Positions 1-5,941 of a stretch of DNA of 10,498 nt are shown here, in pieces (position 1 is the stretch's first letter; the number at the start of each line of letters is the position of its first letter). The position numbers and the translations under genes are program-made. The notes under the pieces are model-generated. The model did not search any database. It was not told the DNA's origin and worked only from the letters and a program-made list of their open reading frames with translations. The DNA is from Methylotenera sp. (GTDB taxonomy: Bacteria > Pseudomonadota > Gammaproteobacteria > Burkholderiales > Methylophilaceae), in contig SXVG01000089.1 of NCBI GenBank assembly GCA_005791685.1, forward strand, positions 1-10,498, read 5' to 3'.

Positions 1-185
1 CCGCAGCCAAAGCAGTGGTAAAACTGTTTGCTCGGGCTGACGGTAAAGCTAGGGGATTTCTCATTATGAAACGGGCAGCACGCAGAATAGTTGGCCCCGG
101 CTTTTTTTAAAGCGACGTTTTTGTCTATGACATCGACAATATCAACGCGGTTTAAAAGTTCTTGGATAAAGCTTTCTGGAATCAT
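1..185 (-). CDS. dnaG: DNA primase DnaG, N-terminal part (runs off the window)
   Basis: DNA primase makes the short RNA primers that start Okazaki fragments at the replication fork. Only the first 61 codons are present, read from ATG at 185-183 and cut by the left edge. The fragment shows the N-terminal CHC2 zinc-ribbon: CCPFHNEKSPSF followed by FYHCFGC, giving zinc ligands C37, H40, C58 and C61, the same spacing as in E. coli DnaG (three residues earlier here). The ATG is the only good start, because an in-frame TAA lies a few codons upstream. There is no clear Shine-Dalgarno sequence ahead of it. A strong intrinsic terminator (207-230) lies between the upstream gatB/yqeY-like gene and this start, so expression probably depends on read-through or on a weak promoter close to the start. 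Identity is very secure despite the truncation. Confidence 0.96.
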   Translation of the reverse strand, partial: MIPESFIQELLNRVDIVDVIDKNVALKKAGANYSACCPFHNEKSPSFTVSPSKQFYHCFGC

Positions 186-206
186 AATTGAGAGTATAGA
201 TTAAAT

Positions 207-230
207 AAAAAAAGGAGCCTATCGCTCCTT
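207..230 (-). terminator. Intrinsic terminator between yqeY-like gene and dnaG
   Basis: Perfect 7-bp inverted repeat AAGGAGC (212-218) / GCTCCTT (224-230) with the 5-base loop CTATC. On the minus strand the stem is followed directly by seven T residues (complement of 207-213), the classic rho-independent layout. It follows the stop of the yqeY-like gene (256) and precedes the dnaG ATG (185). A terminator ahead of dnaG is known in the E. coli rpsU-dnaG-rpoD operon, where it lowers primase output relative to S21. Confidence 0.85.
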
Positions 231-255
231 AATTTTCATGACCTCTTTTGCCGGT

Positions 256-699
256 TTAGCCCAAGCGGGTTTTTATTAATCCGGATATTTTACCCATATC
301 CGCACGGCCGACTACCAATGGTTTGATGGCCGCCATGACCTTGCTCATGTCCTTGATACCGGCTGCGCCCGTATCGCTGACCACTTGTTCTAATAGGGCG
401 GCTACTTCCGCGTCACTGAGTTGCTGTGGTAAATAGGTTTGCAAGACCGACACTTCAAATTTTTCTACATCGGCTAGGTCGTGTCGGTTGGCAGCTTCGT
501 AAGCGCTGATGGAATCGCGGCGCTGTTTGAGCATTTTTTCTATGGCGGCAATGACATCGTTGTCATTTAATTCGATACGTTCGTCTACTTCACGTTGCTT
601 GATGGTGGCTTGCAGTAAACGTATGGCACCTAAACGCGCGCTGTCTTTAGCGCGCATTGCGGTTTTCATGTCTTCAGATATTTTTGCTTTTAATGACAA
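256..699 (-). CDS. GatB/YqeY domain-containing protein (TTG start)
   Basis: A 147-residue protein of the GatB/YqeY family, related to the C-terminal tail domain of the GatB subunit of tRNA-dependent amidotransferases. Members of this stand-alone family may bind tRNA, but their exact role is not settled. The length is typical. The N-terminus (MSLKAKISEDMKTAMRAKD) and the later RLGAIRLL segment match the usual family opening, so the TTG at 699-697 is preferred over the internal ATG at residue 11, although no good Shine-Dalgarno sequence is visible. It starts 15 bases after the rpsU stop, so it is probably translated from the rpsU message, perhaps by coupling. Its place between rpsU and dnaG is the common betaproteobacterial order. 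The terminator at 207-230 follows it directly. Confidence 0.93.
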   Translation of the reverse strand: MSLKAKISEDMKTAMRAKDSARLGAIRLLQATIKQREVDERIELNDNDVIAAIEKMLKQRRDSISAYEAANRHDLADVEKFEVSVLQTYLPQQLSDAEVAALLEQVVSDTGAAGIKDMSKVMAAIKPLVVGRADMGKISGLIKTRLG

Positions 700-714
700 G
701 GGGCAAAAACGTGC

Positions 715-927
715 TTAGAACAATTTAGCAGGCAGCGTTTGTTTCATTAAACGACGGTATTGGCGTTTAACAGCAGCAGCGGCTTTACGTTTACGTTCCC
801 AAGTTGGTTTTTCGTAAAATTCGCGAGCGCGAAGATCGTTTAACAAACCAGTTTTTTCAATTAAGCGTTTAAAACGGCGCAGGGCAACGTCAAACGGTTC
901 ATTCTCTTTTACGCGTACACTAGACAT
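715..927 (-). CDS. rpsU: 30S ribosomal protein S21
   Basis: S21 is a small basic protein of the 30S platform, next to the anti-Shine-Dalgarno end of 16S rRNA, and helps translation initiation. This one has 70 residues, the usual size. It has the conserved RVKENEPFDVALRRFKR opening, the REFYEKPTWERKRK core and a very basic C-terminal half. The C-terminus LPAKLF resembles betaproteobacterial S21 (often LPPKLY or similar) and differs from the RRTRLY end of E. coli, which is one of the main clues to the taxon. The ATG at 927 is preceded by a purine-rich AAGAGAGAA ribosome site. It is the first gene of the rpsU-yqeY-dnaG unit, is divergent from tsaD, and has a good sigma-70 promoter at 1035-1063. 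Confidence 0.97.
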   Translation of the reverse strand: MSSVRVKENEPFDVALRRFKRLIEKTGLLNDLRAREFYEKPTWERKRKAAAAVKRQYRRLMKQTLPAKLF

Positions 928-1034
928 TCGTTCTCTCTTATGGGCAACAGTGTTAATAATTTATTCAAGGTTCTAAAAGTTGGCCTTATGGTTAAATCAC
1001 ATGAGGCTTGAATAGAAGCTTAGAAAAGTCGGCT

Positions 1035-1063
1035 ATTTTAATCGCATAATCGTTTTTATTCAA
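1035..1063 (-). promoter_or_regulatory. Sigma-70 promoter of rpsU
   Basis: Read on the minus strand: -35 TTGAAT (1063-1058, 4/6 to consensus), a 17-base spacer, and -10 TAAAAT (1040-1035, 5/6). The stretch after the -10 reads AGCCGAC, a fairly GC-rich discriminator as often seen at growth-rate-controlled ribosomal promoters. The predicted start leaves a leader of about 100 bases before rpsU. Assigned by sequence only. Confidence 0.65.
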
Positions 1064-1077
1064 ATACTTTTATGCAT

Positions 1078-1104
1078 TTGCCATTAGTTTTGTCCATTTA
1101 TACT
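1078..1104 (+). promoter_or_regulatory. Possible tsaD promoter (weak)
   Basis: TTGCCA (1078-1083, 5/6) and TATACT (1099-1104, 5/6) are good hexamers, but the spacer is only 15 bases, shorter than the preferred 16-18. An AATAAT box further on is another -10 candidate. This is the best I can find upstream of tsaD and should be taken as tentative. Confidence 0.3.
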
Positions 1105-1154
1105 TGAAATGCGTAATAATTCACCCTTTCTGATAAGGGTAGCCGCGTAAAGCC

Positions 1155-2201
1155 ATGTTAATTCTAGGTGTTGAATCCTCCTGTGACGAAACAGGGCTGG
1201 CCTTATACGACAGTGAGCAAGGCCTGTTAGCCCATGCTTTGCATAGCCAAGTGGCCATGCATGCCGAGTACGGTGGCGTGGTACCTGAACTGGCTTCGCG
1301 CGACCACATACGCCGGGTGTTGCCTTTGACCGAGCGTGTTTTGCTTGAAGCAGGCAAAACCTTGCACGACATCGATGCCATCGCCTATACCCAAGGCCCA
1401 GGCTTATCCGGCGCTTTGTTAGTGGGCACTAGCTTCGCCGCCTCTTTGGCATTTAGCTTGAATATTCCCACCATCAATGTGCACCACTTGGAGGGGCATT
1501 TGTTAGCGCCTTTGCTGGAAGATAATCCACCGACGTTTCCCTTTGTGGCCTTATTGGTGTCGGGCGGACACAGTCAGTTGATGCGGGTGGATGGCGTGGG
1601 TCGTTACCAATTGTTAGGCGATACCTTGGATGATGCGGCCGGCGAGGCGTTTGACAAAACCGCTAAATTGCTCGGTTTGGGCTACCCAGGCGGCCCTGCT
1701 TTAGCCAAGCTGGCTGAGCAATCGCCATGCCATAGCCCGCGCCAGGCGGCGGCCCAGCGACCGTTTAAACTGCCACGCCCGCTTTTACATAGCGGGGATT
1801 TAAATTTTAGTTTCAGTGGTTTGAAGACCGCCGTATTAAGCCTGGTTAATAAACATCAGCCTTTGGATGAGGCCACAAAAGCAGACGTGGCTTGGGAGTT
1901 TCAAGAAGCCATCACCGAGGTGCTGACGGCCAAATGCATGACGGCCTTACGCGATACTGGCTTGGATAGTTTGGTGGTGTCAGGCGGGGTGGGGGCGAAT
2001 TTAAAATTGCGTGAAAAATTAAATGCCGCCGTGAAAGCTAAGCATTGCAAAGTCAGCTACCCGCGTTTGGAGTTTTGTACCGACAATGGCGCCATGATCG
2101 CTTTTGCCGGGGCCATGCGCTTGCAAGCCAAGTCAGGCCAGCCTGACTATGGCTTTAGTGTAAGGCCTAGGTGGGATTTGGCCGAATTGCAAACGCCTTA
2201 A
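1155..2201 (+). CDS. tsaD: tRNA N6-threonylcarbamoyladenosine synthase catalytic subunit TsaD
   Basis: TsaD (also Gcp/YgjD) transfers the threonylcarbamoyl group from threonylcarbamoyl-AMP to A37 of tRNAs reading ANN codons, acting with TsaB and TsaE in the cytoplasm. The protein has 348 residues, slightly longer than E. coli (337), with a small insertion near residues 190-205. It opens with the family signature LGVESSCDETGLALYD (residues 4-19). The metal-binding HxxxH lies in HHLEGH (H111 and H115), and the third ligand is D310 in CTDNGAMIAFAG. ASKHA nucleotide-binding loops are visible at VSGGHSQL (135-142) and VSGGVGAN (275-282). ATG 1155 gives the canonical N-terminus, but a proper Shine-Dalgarno sequence is lacking; the nearest AAGGG lies about 14 bases upstream inside a small hairpin. 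It is divergent from rpsU, and its TAA abuts the stop codon of plsY. Confidence 0.97.
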   Translation: MLILGVESSCDETGLALYDSEQGLLAHALHSQVAMHAEYGGVVPELASRDHIRRVLPLTERVLLEAGKTLHDIDAIAYTQGPGLSGALLVGTSFAASLAFSLNIPTINVHHLEGHLLAPLLEDNPPTFPFVALLVSGGHSQLMRVDGVGRYQLLGDTLDDAAGEAFDKTAKLLGLGYPGGPALAKLAEQSPCHSPRQAAAQRPFKLPRPLLHSGDLNFSFSGLKTAVLSLVNKHQPLDEATKADVAWEFQEAITEVLTAKCMTALRDTGLDSLVVSGGVGANLKLREKLNAAVKAKHCKVSYPRLEFCTDNGAMIAFAGAMRLQAKSGQPDYGFSVRPRWDLAELQTP

Positions 2202-2822
2202 TTACTTTTTGCCGAAACCGGATTCGGTGCCGGCCAACAGCTTTTGGATATTGCTTCTATGGCGCCACACCAACAGCACCGACATGATGAGCACGGTGAT
2301 CAGATAATCTGCGTAAGCCGACAATAAAAACCAAGCGTAAACCGGCGCCAAGACGGCCGCAACAATGGCGGCTAAGGATGAGTAGCGTGATACGGCAAAC
2401 ACCACTATCCAGGTGATTAAGGCCGCCAAGGCCAACAAGGGCGATAAAGCAAACATCACGCCTAAAGCGGTGGCCACGCCTTTGCCGCCTTGAAACTTAT
2501 AAAATATTGGGTATAAGTGGCCAATAAACACCGCCAAGCTCACGTAAGCCACCACCCACATCAGCATGTCCGCTTGCAAGGCCAACCACACCGGCAACCA
2601 ACCTTTAAGCACATCACCGAGCAAGGTGAGCGCCGCCGCTGATTTTTTACCGCTGCGTAACACATTGGTGGCGCCGGGGTTGCCCGAGCCTACCGTGCGT
2701 GGATCGGGTAAGCCAAACAAGCGGCTGACGACGATGCCAAAGGCGATGGAGCCCAGCAGATAGGCAGCCAGAATCCAAACGGTGGGGATCAATGTCACGG
2801 GGATAAAACCTAATTCATTCAT
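2202..2822 (-). CDS. plsY: Glycerol-3-phosphate acyltransferase PlsY
   Basis: PlsY is an inner-membrane enzyme that acylates glycerol-3-phosphate at sn-1 using acyl-phosphate made by PlsX, giving lysophosphatidic acid, the first step of phospholipid synthesis. The 206-residue protein is very hydrophobic, with about five membrane segments. The three family motifs are present in order: GSIAFGIVVSRLFG near the N-terminus, then VGSGNPGATNVLR, then FQGGKGVATALG. I start it at ATG 2822 (MNELGF). A TTG nine bases upstream (2831) is also in frame, but the AGG ribosome site touches that TTG and is better placed for the ATG. The gene is divergent from folB and converges on tsaD with no bases between the two stop codons. 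No terminator is visible after it. Confidence 0.95.
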   Translation of the reverse strand: MNELGFIPVTLIPTVWILAAYLLGSIAFGIVVSRLFGLPDPRTVGSGNPGATNVLRSGKKSAAALTLLGDVLKGWLPVWLALQADMLMWVVAYVSLAVFIGHLYPIFYKFQGGKGVATALGVMFALSPLLALAALITWIVVFAVSRYSSLAAIVAAVLAPVYAWFLLSAYADYLITVLIMSVLLVWRHRSNIQKLLAGTESGFGKK

Positions 2823-2916
2823 TTTGCTCAACCTTGTTGTGATGCACTAAAATAGCATTAGTCACATTCTAATACCACGGCAAACGAGTCGGTATATTTT
2901 TTTAGGCAGGCTACCC

Positions 2917-3264
2917 ATGGACAGTATTTTTTTAGAGCAAGTTAAACTGAAAGTTAAACTGGGCGTGCCGGCCTGGGAGCGATTGTTGCCGCAAACCATA
3001 GTGCTGGATATCAGCATGGATTTTGATTTAGCGGCCGCTGGTAAAAGTGATGCCATTGCCGACACCATAGATTACGGCGCGGTGCTTGGGCGCCTTAATG
3101 ACAGTTTACAGAACAGCCAATTTCAATTGGTCGAGGCTTTGGCTGAACACGTGTGCCAATTAATCTTAAAAGAATTTGCCGCCACACGCGTTAAAGTCAA
3201 AGTGGGCAAGCCGGGCATCTTGCCTGGGGTGAAAGCCGTGGGTGTGGTGATAGAGCGTAGCTGA
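2917..3264 (+). CDS. folB: Dihydroneopterin aldolase FolB
   Basis: FolB cleaves 7,8-dihydroneopterin to 6-hydroxymethyl-7,8-dihydropterin and glycolaldehyde in folate synthesis, and can also epimerise the substrate. The protein has 115 residues, about the usual size of this octameric enzyme. It begins MDSIFLEQVKLKVKLGVPAWE, where E21 fits the conserved early glutamate. Y53 lies in IDYGAV, E73 in LVEALAEHV pairs with the pterin-binding glutamate of the family, and K98 in VGKPGIL is the catalytic lysine. ATG 2917 has a good ribosome site (AGGCAGG, 2904-2910, six bases away). A TATATT at 2893-2898 could be a -10 box, but no convincing -35 goes with it. The plsY/folB neighbourhood is conserved in many proteobacteria. 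Its TGA abuts the xerD stop codon. Confidence 0.95.
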   Translation: MDSIFLEQVKLKVKLGVPAWERLLPQTIVLDISMDFDLAAAGKSDAIADTIDYGAVLGRLNDSLQNSQFQLVEALAEHVCQLILKEFAATRVKVKVGKPGILPGVKAVGVVIERS

Positions 3265-4197
3265 TTAGCCCCTAGGGTGGTGTGCGCTGTGCAGTTGTTT
3301 TAAGCGCTCGCGTGCCACGTGCGTGTAAATTTGCGTGGTGGAAATGTCGGCATGCCCCAACAGCATCTGCACCACCCTTAAATCTGCGCCATGGTTTAAC
3401 AAATGCGTGGCAAAAGCATGGCGTAATACGTGCGGCGACATGGGTTTTTGAATGCCGGCCAACAAGGCATAGCGTTTGATGGCATACCAAAAAGCTTGGC
3501 GGGTCATGGCCTCGCCGCGGTTGGTGACAAACAAGGCGTCGCATAAGCGCTTGTGCAATATGCTGGGCCTGGCTTCGGACAAATAACGCGCTATCCAATC
3601 CACCGCTTCCTCACCCATGGGCACCAAGCGCGTTTTGCTGCCTTTACCGGTGATTCTGACCACGCCGTCGCTGATGCTGATTTCGGTGACTTTAACGCCG
3701 ACCAATTCCGACACCCGTAAGCCGCAGGCATAGAGCAATTCCAACATGGCCCTGTCGCGCAGACCCAGTGCCTCGTTTAAGTTGGGCGCATTCAGTAAGG
3801 CCACCACTTCGTCTTCGTTTAAGCTCTTGGGCAGACTGCGGGGTAGCTTGGGCGATTGTATTTGTAGGCTGGGGTCTAAGCTGATTTTATTTTCTCGTAG
3901 CAAATAGCGGTAAAAACGCCGCAGGCTGGCAATCAATCGGCTGATGCTGCGTGGTTTGCTTAAGGGAAACTTCACCGCCAGATAATGCTGTATGTCGGCT
4001 TGCTCGGCATTTAATAGGCTTTTATTTTGCTGCTTTAAGTAAGCGGCATAGGCACTTAAGTCCAAACGGTAGCTACTCAAGGTGTTTTTCGCTAAGCCGT
4101 CTTCCAGCCACAAATGGTCTATGAAGTTGTCCAACTCTGAGCTGTCAGCCGATGTTAGTGTTTGCTCACTATCAACATTAGTCTTATCTGTAGTCAT
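3265..4197 (-). CDS. xerD: Tyrosine recombinase XerD
   Basis: XerD acts with XerC at the dif site, under FtsK control, to resolve chromosome dimers before division. From ATG 4197 the protein has 310 residues. An N-terminal SAM-like core-binding domain (about 20-105, LWLEDGLAKNTLSSYRLDL) precedes the catalytic domain. All active residues are visible: R161 (CGLRVSEL), K185 (GKGSKTR), H256 and R259 (PHVLRHAF), H282 (LLGHADIS) and nucleophile Y291 (IYTHV). The C-terminus (RLKQLHSAHHPRG) is close to E. coli XerD, which favours XerD over XerC. The reading frame is open 23 codons further upstream, but AAGG five bases before the 4197 ATG and homology support the shorter start. The start overlaps the end of ogt by 14 bases, so the two are probably coupled. 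No integrase-type neighbours suggest a mobile element. Confidence 0.95.
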   Translation of the reverse strand: MTTDKTNVDSEQTLTSADSSELDNFIDHLWLEDGLAKNTLSSYRLDLSAYAAYLKQQNKSLLNAEQADIQHYLAVKFPLSKPRSISRLIASLRRFYRYLLRENKISLDPSLQIQSPKLPRSLPKSLNEDEVVALLNAPNLNEALGLRDRAMLELLYACGLRVSELVGVKVTEISISDGVVRITGKGSKTRLVPMGEEAVDWIARYLSEARPSILHKRLCDALFVTNRGEAMTRQAFWYAIKRYALLAGIQKPMSPHVLRHAFATHLLNHGADLRVVQMLLGHADISTTQIYTHVARERLKQLHSAHHPRG

Positions 4198-4660
4198 GTA
4201 CGCCTTCGTGAGCCAATAACCAGCGTTTAATGGCCAAGCCATTTTCTTGGCCCTGCATAAAGCCACCTAAGCCGTTTTTGCCGACCACCCGGTGGCAAGG
4301 AATTAGCAAAGGCAGGCGATTGGCACCGCAGGCATTGGCTACCGCACGAGGGCCGGAATGCAATTGCGCAGCCAATTCGCTGTAACTGCGGGTTTGCCCC
4401 AAGGGGATGGCGGCGATGGCACGCCAGACTTTTTCTTGAAAAGGGCTACCGCTTAAGGTGGCGGGCAGGCTAAATTGATCATGGGCTTGTTGCAGATAAG
4501 CTAAGATTTCTTGCACGCTTTGCCCGATGTCGGGGTCGCTGCTGCTTTGCTTGTTGGCCACGGCCGTGGTTAATAAATCTATCTTTAGCCTGCCTGCCTG
4601 CTTACGCATGGCGATGGCGCCAAAGTCCGTGTTGATGGTTGCGGCAGCGGGCTGTGTCAT
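4184..4660 (-). CDS. ogt: Methylated-DNA--[protein]-cysteine S-methyltransferase
   Basis: This suicide DNA-repair protein moves the alkyl group from O6-alkylguanine (or O4-alkylthymine) to its own cysteine. From ATG 4660 it has 158 residues: a degenerate N-terminal domain and the complete catalytic domain (about 72-153). The active site is PCHRVV, with nucleophile C122 and H123. Y93 (RSYSELA), arginine finger R105, hinge N114 and E152 match the known AGT residues. The family's RAVG and NP are RAVA and NR here, mild changes close to the hinge. The reading frame is open back to 4711, but that longer start would lie inside the rplS terminator hairpin, so 4660 is chosen. There is no Shine-Dalgarno sequence. 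A CATAAT box ends only four bases before the ATG and might give a leaderless message, but its -35 partner is poor. It lies upstream of xerD and overlaps it. Confidence 0.93.
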   Translation of the reverse strand: MTQPAAATINTDFGAIAMRKQAGRLKIDLLTTAVANKQSSSDPDIGQSVQEILAYLQQAHDQFSLPATLSGSPFQEKVWRAIAAIPLGQTRSYSELAAQLHSGPRAVANACGANRLPLLIPCHRVVGKNGLGGFMQGQENGLAIKRWLLAHEGVHDYR

Positions 4661-4698
4661 CGCATTATGGTAAACGAATGGGCTGAATATGCAAACGT

Positions 4699-4733
4699 AA
4701 AAAAACCCCAAAAGACTTTCGACCTTTGGGGTT
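4699..4733 (-). terminator. Strong intrinsic terminator after rplS
   Basis: A perfect 9-bp inverted repeat AACCCCAAA (4704-4712) / TTTGGGGTT (4725-4733) encloses a 12-base loop. On the minus strand it is followed by an unbroken run of seven T residues (complement of 4699-4705). It lies 19 bases after the rplS stop and closes the rpsP-rimM-trmD-rplS unit, separating it from ogt-xerD. Confidence 0.92.
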
Positions 4734-4751
4734 GGGCTAGCAGCGCTAAAT

Positions 4752-5147
4752 TTACGCGGCGTCTGCTGGGGCCATCACTTCTTTTTCGCGTGAGAATAAT
4801 TTTTCTTTAATACGTGCTGATTTACCTGAACGCTCACGTAGGTAGTAAAGTTTCGCACGACGTACGTCACCGCGGCGTTTAACTTCTATGCTAGCAATCA
4901 ATGGTGAGTAAGTTTGGAATGTACGCTCTACACCTTCACCAGATGAAATTTTACGTACGATAAAAGAGGAATTTAAACCGCGGTTGCGTTTAGCAATCAC
5001 TACACCTTCGTAAGACTGCACACGTTTACGTGTACCTTCAACCACGTTTACACCGATCACCACGGTGTCGCCTGGAGCGAAATCAGGAATGGTTTTGCCT
5101 AAGCGGGCCATTTCTTCCTGTTCTAACATTTTAATAATATCTGCCAT
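4752..5147 (-). CDS. rplS: 50S ribosomal protein L19
   Basis: L19 sits at the 30S-50S interface and takes part in inter-subunit bridges. The protein has 131 residues, slightly longer than E. coli L19 (115) because of a short C-terminal extension (roughly SREKEVMAPADAA). The family core is clear: PDFAPGDTVVIGVNVVEGTRKRVQ, then EGVVIAKRNRGLNSSFIVRK (residues about 48-67), then the basic RRGDVRRAKLYYLR. ATG 5147 is preceded by AAGGGATAAG, a usable ribosome site. It is the last gene of the S16-RimM-TrmD-L19 operon, 54 bases after trmD, with a hairpin spanning the trmD stop codon. A strong terminator follows. Confidence 0.97.
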   Translation of the reverse strand: MADIIKMLEQEEMARLGKTIPDFAPGDTVVIGVNVVEGTRKRVQSYEGVVIAKRNRGLNSSFIVRKISSGEGVERTFQTYSPLIASIEVKRRGDVRRAKLYYLRERSGKSARIKEKLFSREKEVMAPADAA

Positions 5148-5194
5148 TTTACTTATCCCTTGCGGGTTCCTTTTAATTATGAAGAAACGTGTTC

Positions 5195-5219
5195 CTGCTG
5201 GTTAGTCTTGCTCCAGCAG
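5195..5219 (-). other. Hairpin over the trmD stop codon
   Basis: A perfect 7-bp inverted repeat CTGCTGG (5195-5201) / CCAGCAG (5213-5219) with an 11-base loop that contains the trmD TAA stop. No T-run follows on the minus strand, so it is not a terminator. It could be an mRNA-stabilising or RNA-processing structure ahead of rplS. The structure is seen in the sequence; the function is inferred. Confidence 0.5.
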
Positions 5220-5939
5220 CCGTGCTTCTTCTTTCGTCAACGGCCTTGCGGCCAATAAATCGGGACGTTGATCCCGAGTTCTTTGCAATGACATTTTCAA
5301 ACGCCACTGTTTAATCTTGGCATGGTTGCCTGAGAGTAACACCTCAGGAACTTGCATGCCTTTGTATGCTTCCGGCCTGGTGTAGTGCGGGCAATCCAAT
5401 AAGCCATCGACAAAGGAATCTTCTATTGCCGAATCCCCGTCACCCAAACTGCCAGGCAATTGCCTCACTATGCTATCGATCAAGGCCATGGCGGGCAGTT
5501 CACCGCCACTTAATACGTAATCGCCTATCGATAACTCTTCATCCACGTGCGCGTCTATCAAACGCTGGTCCACGCCTTCATAACGGCTGGCCAATAATAT
5601 TAAGCCGGCTTTCTGGCTTAAGGCCATGACTTTTTCATGGGTCAATGGCTGGCCGGCCGGTGAAAGATGGACCACCCAACTTTCTATGTTAGCCGCCGCT
5701 TGTTCGGCTTTGGCCGCGCTTAGCGCTTTTTCCAAAGGCTCGATCAGCATCACCATGCCAGGACCGCCGCCGTAAGGCCTATCGTCTACTGTTTTATGGT
5801 TATCCGTGGTGTAGTCACGCGGATTCCAAAACTGCAACTGATAAATGCCTTGCTGTAAGGCCCGACTGCTGATGCCAAATTTTGTGATGGCATCAAACAT
5901 GTCAGGAAACAGCGTCACCACATCAAACTTAAATGCCAT
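5202..5939 (-). CDS. trmD: tRNA (guanine-N1-)-methyltransferase TrmD
   Basis: TrmD methylates N1 of G37 in tRNAs for Leu, Pro and Arg, using S-adenosylmethionine, and so prevents +1 frameshifting. From ATG 5939 it has 245 residues, close to the family size (E. coli 255). It is a SPOUT enzyme with a trefoil knot. The expected blocks are present: FDVVTLFPDMFDAI at the start, YGGGPGMVM, the cofactor-loop block LSPAGQPLTHEK, RYEGVDQR, IGDYVLSGGELPAMALIDS, and the catalytic-aspartate region SAIEDSF. The residue before RYEG is serine where E. coli has glycine; I cannot judge how common this is in the taxon. The frame is open to 5960, but that start lies inside rimM and adds residues not in the family. 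ATG 5939 lies two bases after the rimM stop, without its own ribosome site, which suggests coupling. Confidence 0.97.
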   Translation of the reverse strand: MAFKFDVVTLFPDMFDAITKFGISSRALQQGIYQLQFWNPRDYTTDNHKTVDDRPYGGGPGMVMLIEPLEKALSAAKAEQAAANIESWVVHLSPAGQPLTHEKVMALSQKAGLILLASRYEGVDQRLIDAHVDEELSIGDYVLSGGELPAMALIDSIVRQLPGSLGDGDSAIEDSFVDGLLDCPHYTRPEAYKGMQVPEVLLSGNHAKIKQWRLKMSLQRTRDQRPDLLAARPLTKEEARLLEQD

Positions 5940-5941
5940 GA

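Noticed and set aside
928..1154. Small RNA or extra small gene in the rpsU-tsaD gap
   Set aside because: I find only promoter-like boxes and one short hairpin; there is no frame with a ribosome site and no terminator inside the gap.
1121..1381. Open frame on the minus strand opposite the start of tsaD
   Set aside because: It lies inside a clearly real gene, has no recognisable domain or ribosome site, and its composition is that of an antisense shadow.
3268..3276. CCCTAGGG palindrome near the folB/xerD joint as a terminator
   Set aside because: It is an 8-base palindrome without a loop, lies in xerD codons and has no T-run.
3265..4197. Tyrosine recombinase as a sign of a prophage or integrative element
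   Set aside because: The protein has the C-terminus and full length of housekeeping XerD, and no attachment site, tRNA gene or phage gene is near.
5366..5629. Open frame of 87 codons on the plus strand opposite trmD
   Set aside because: It is fully inside trmD with no promoter or ribosome site, and its residues look like random shadow translation.
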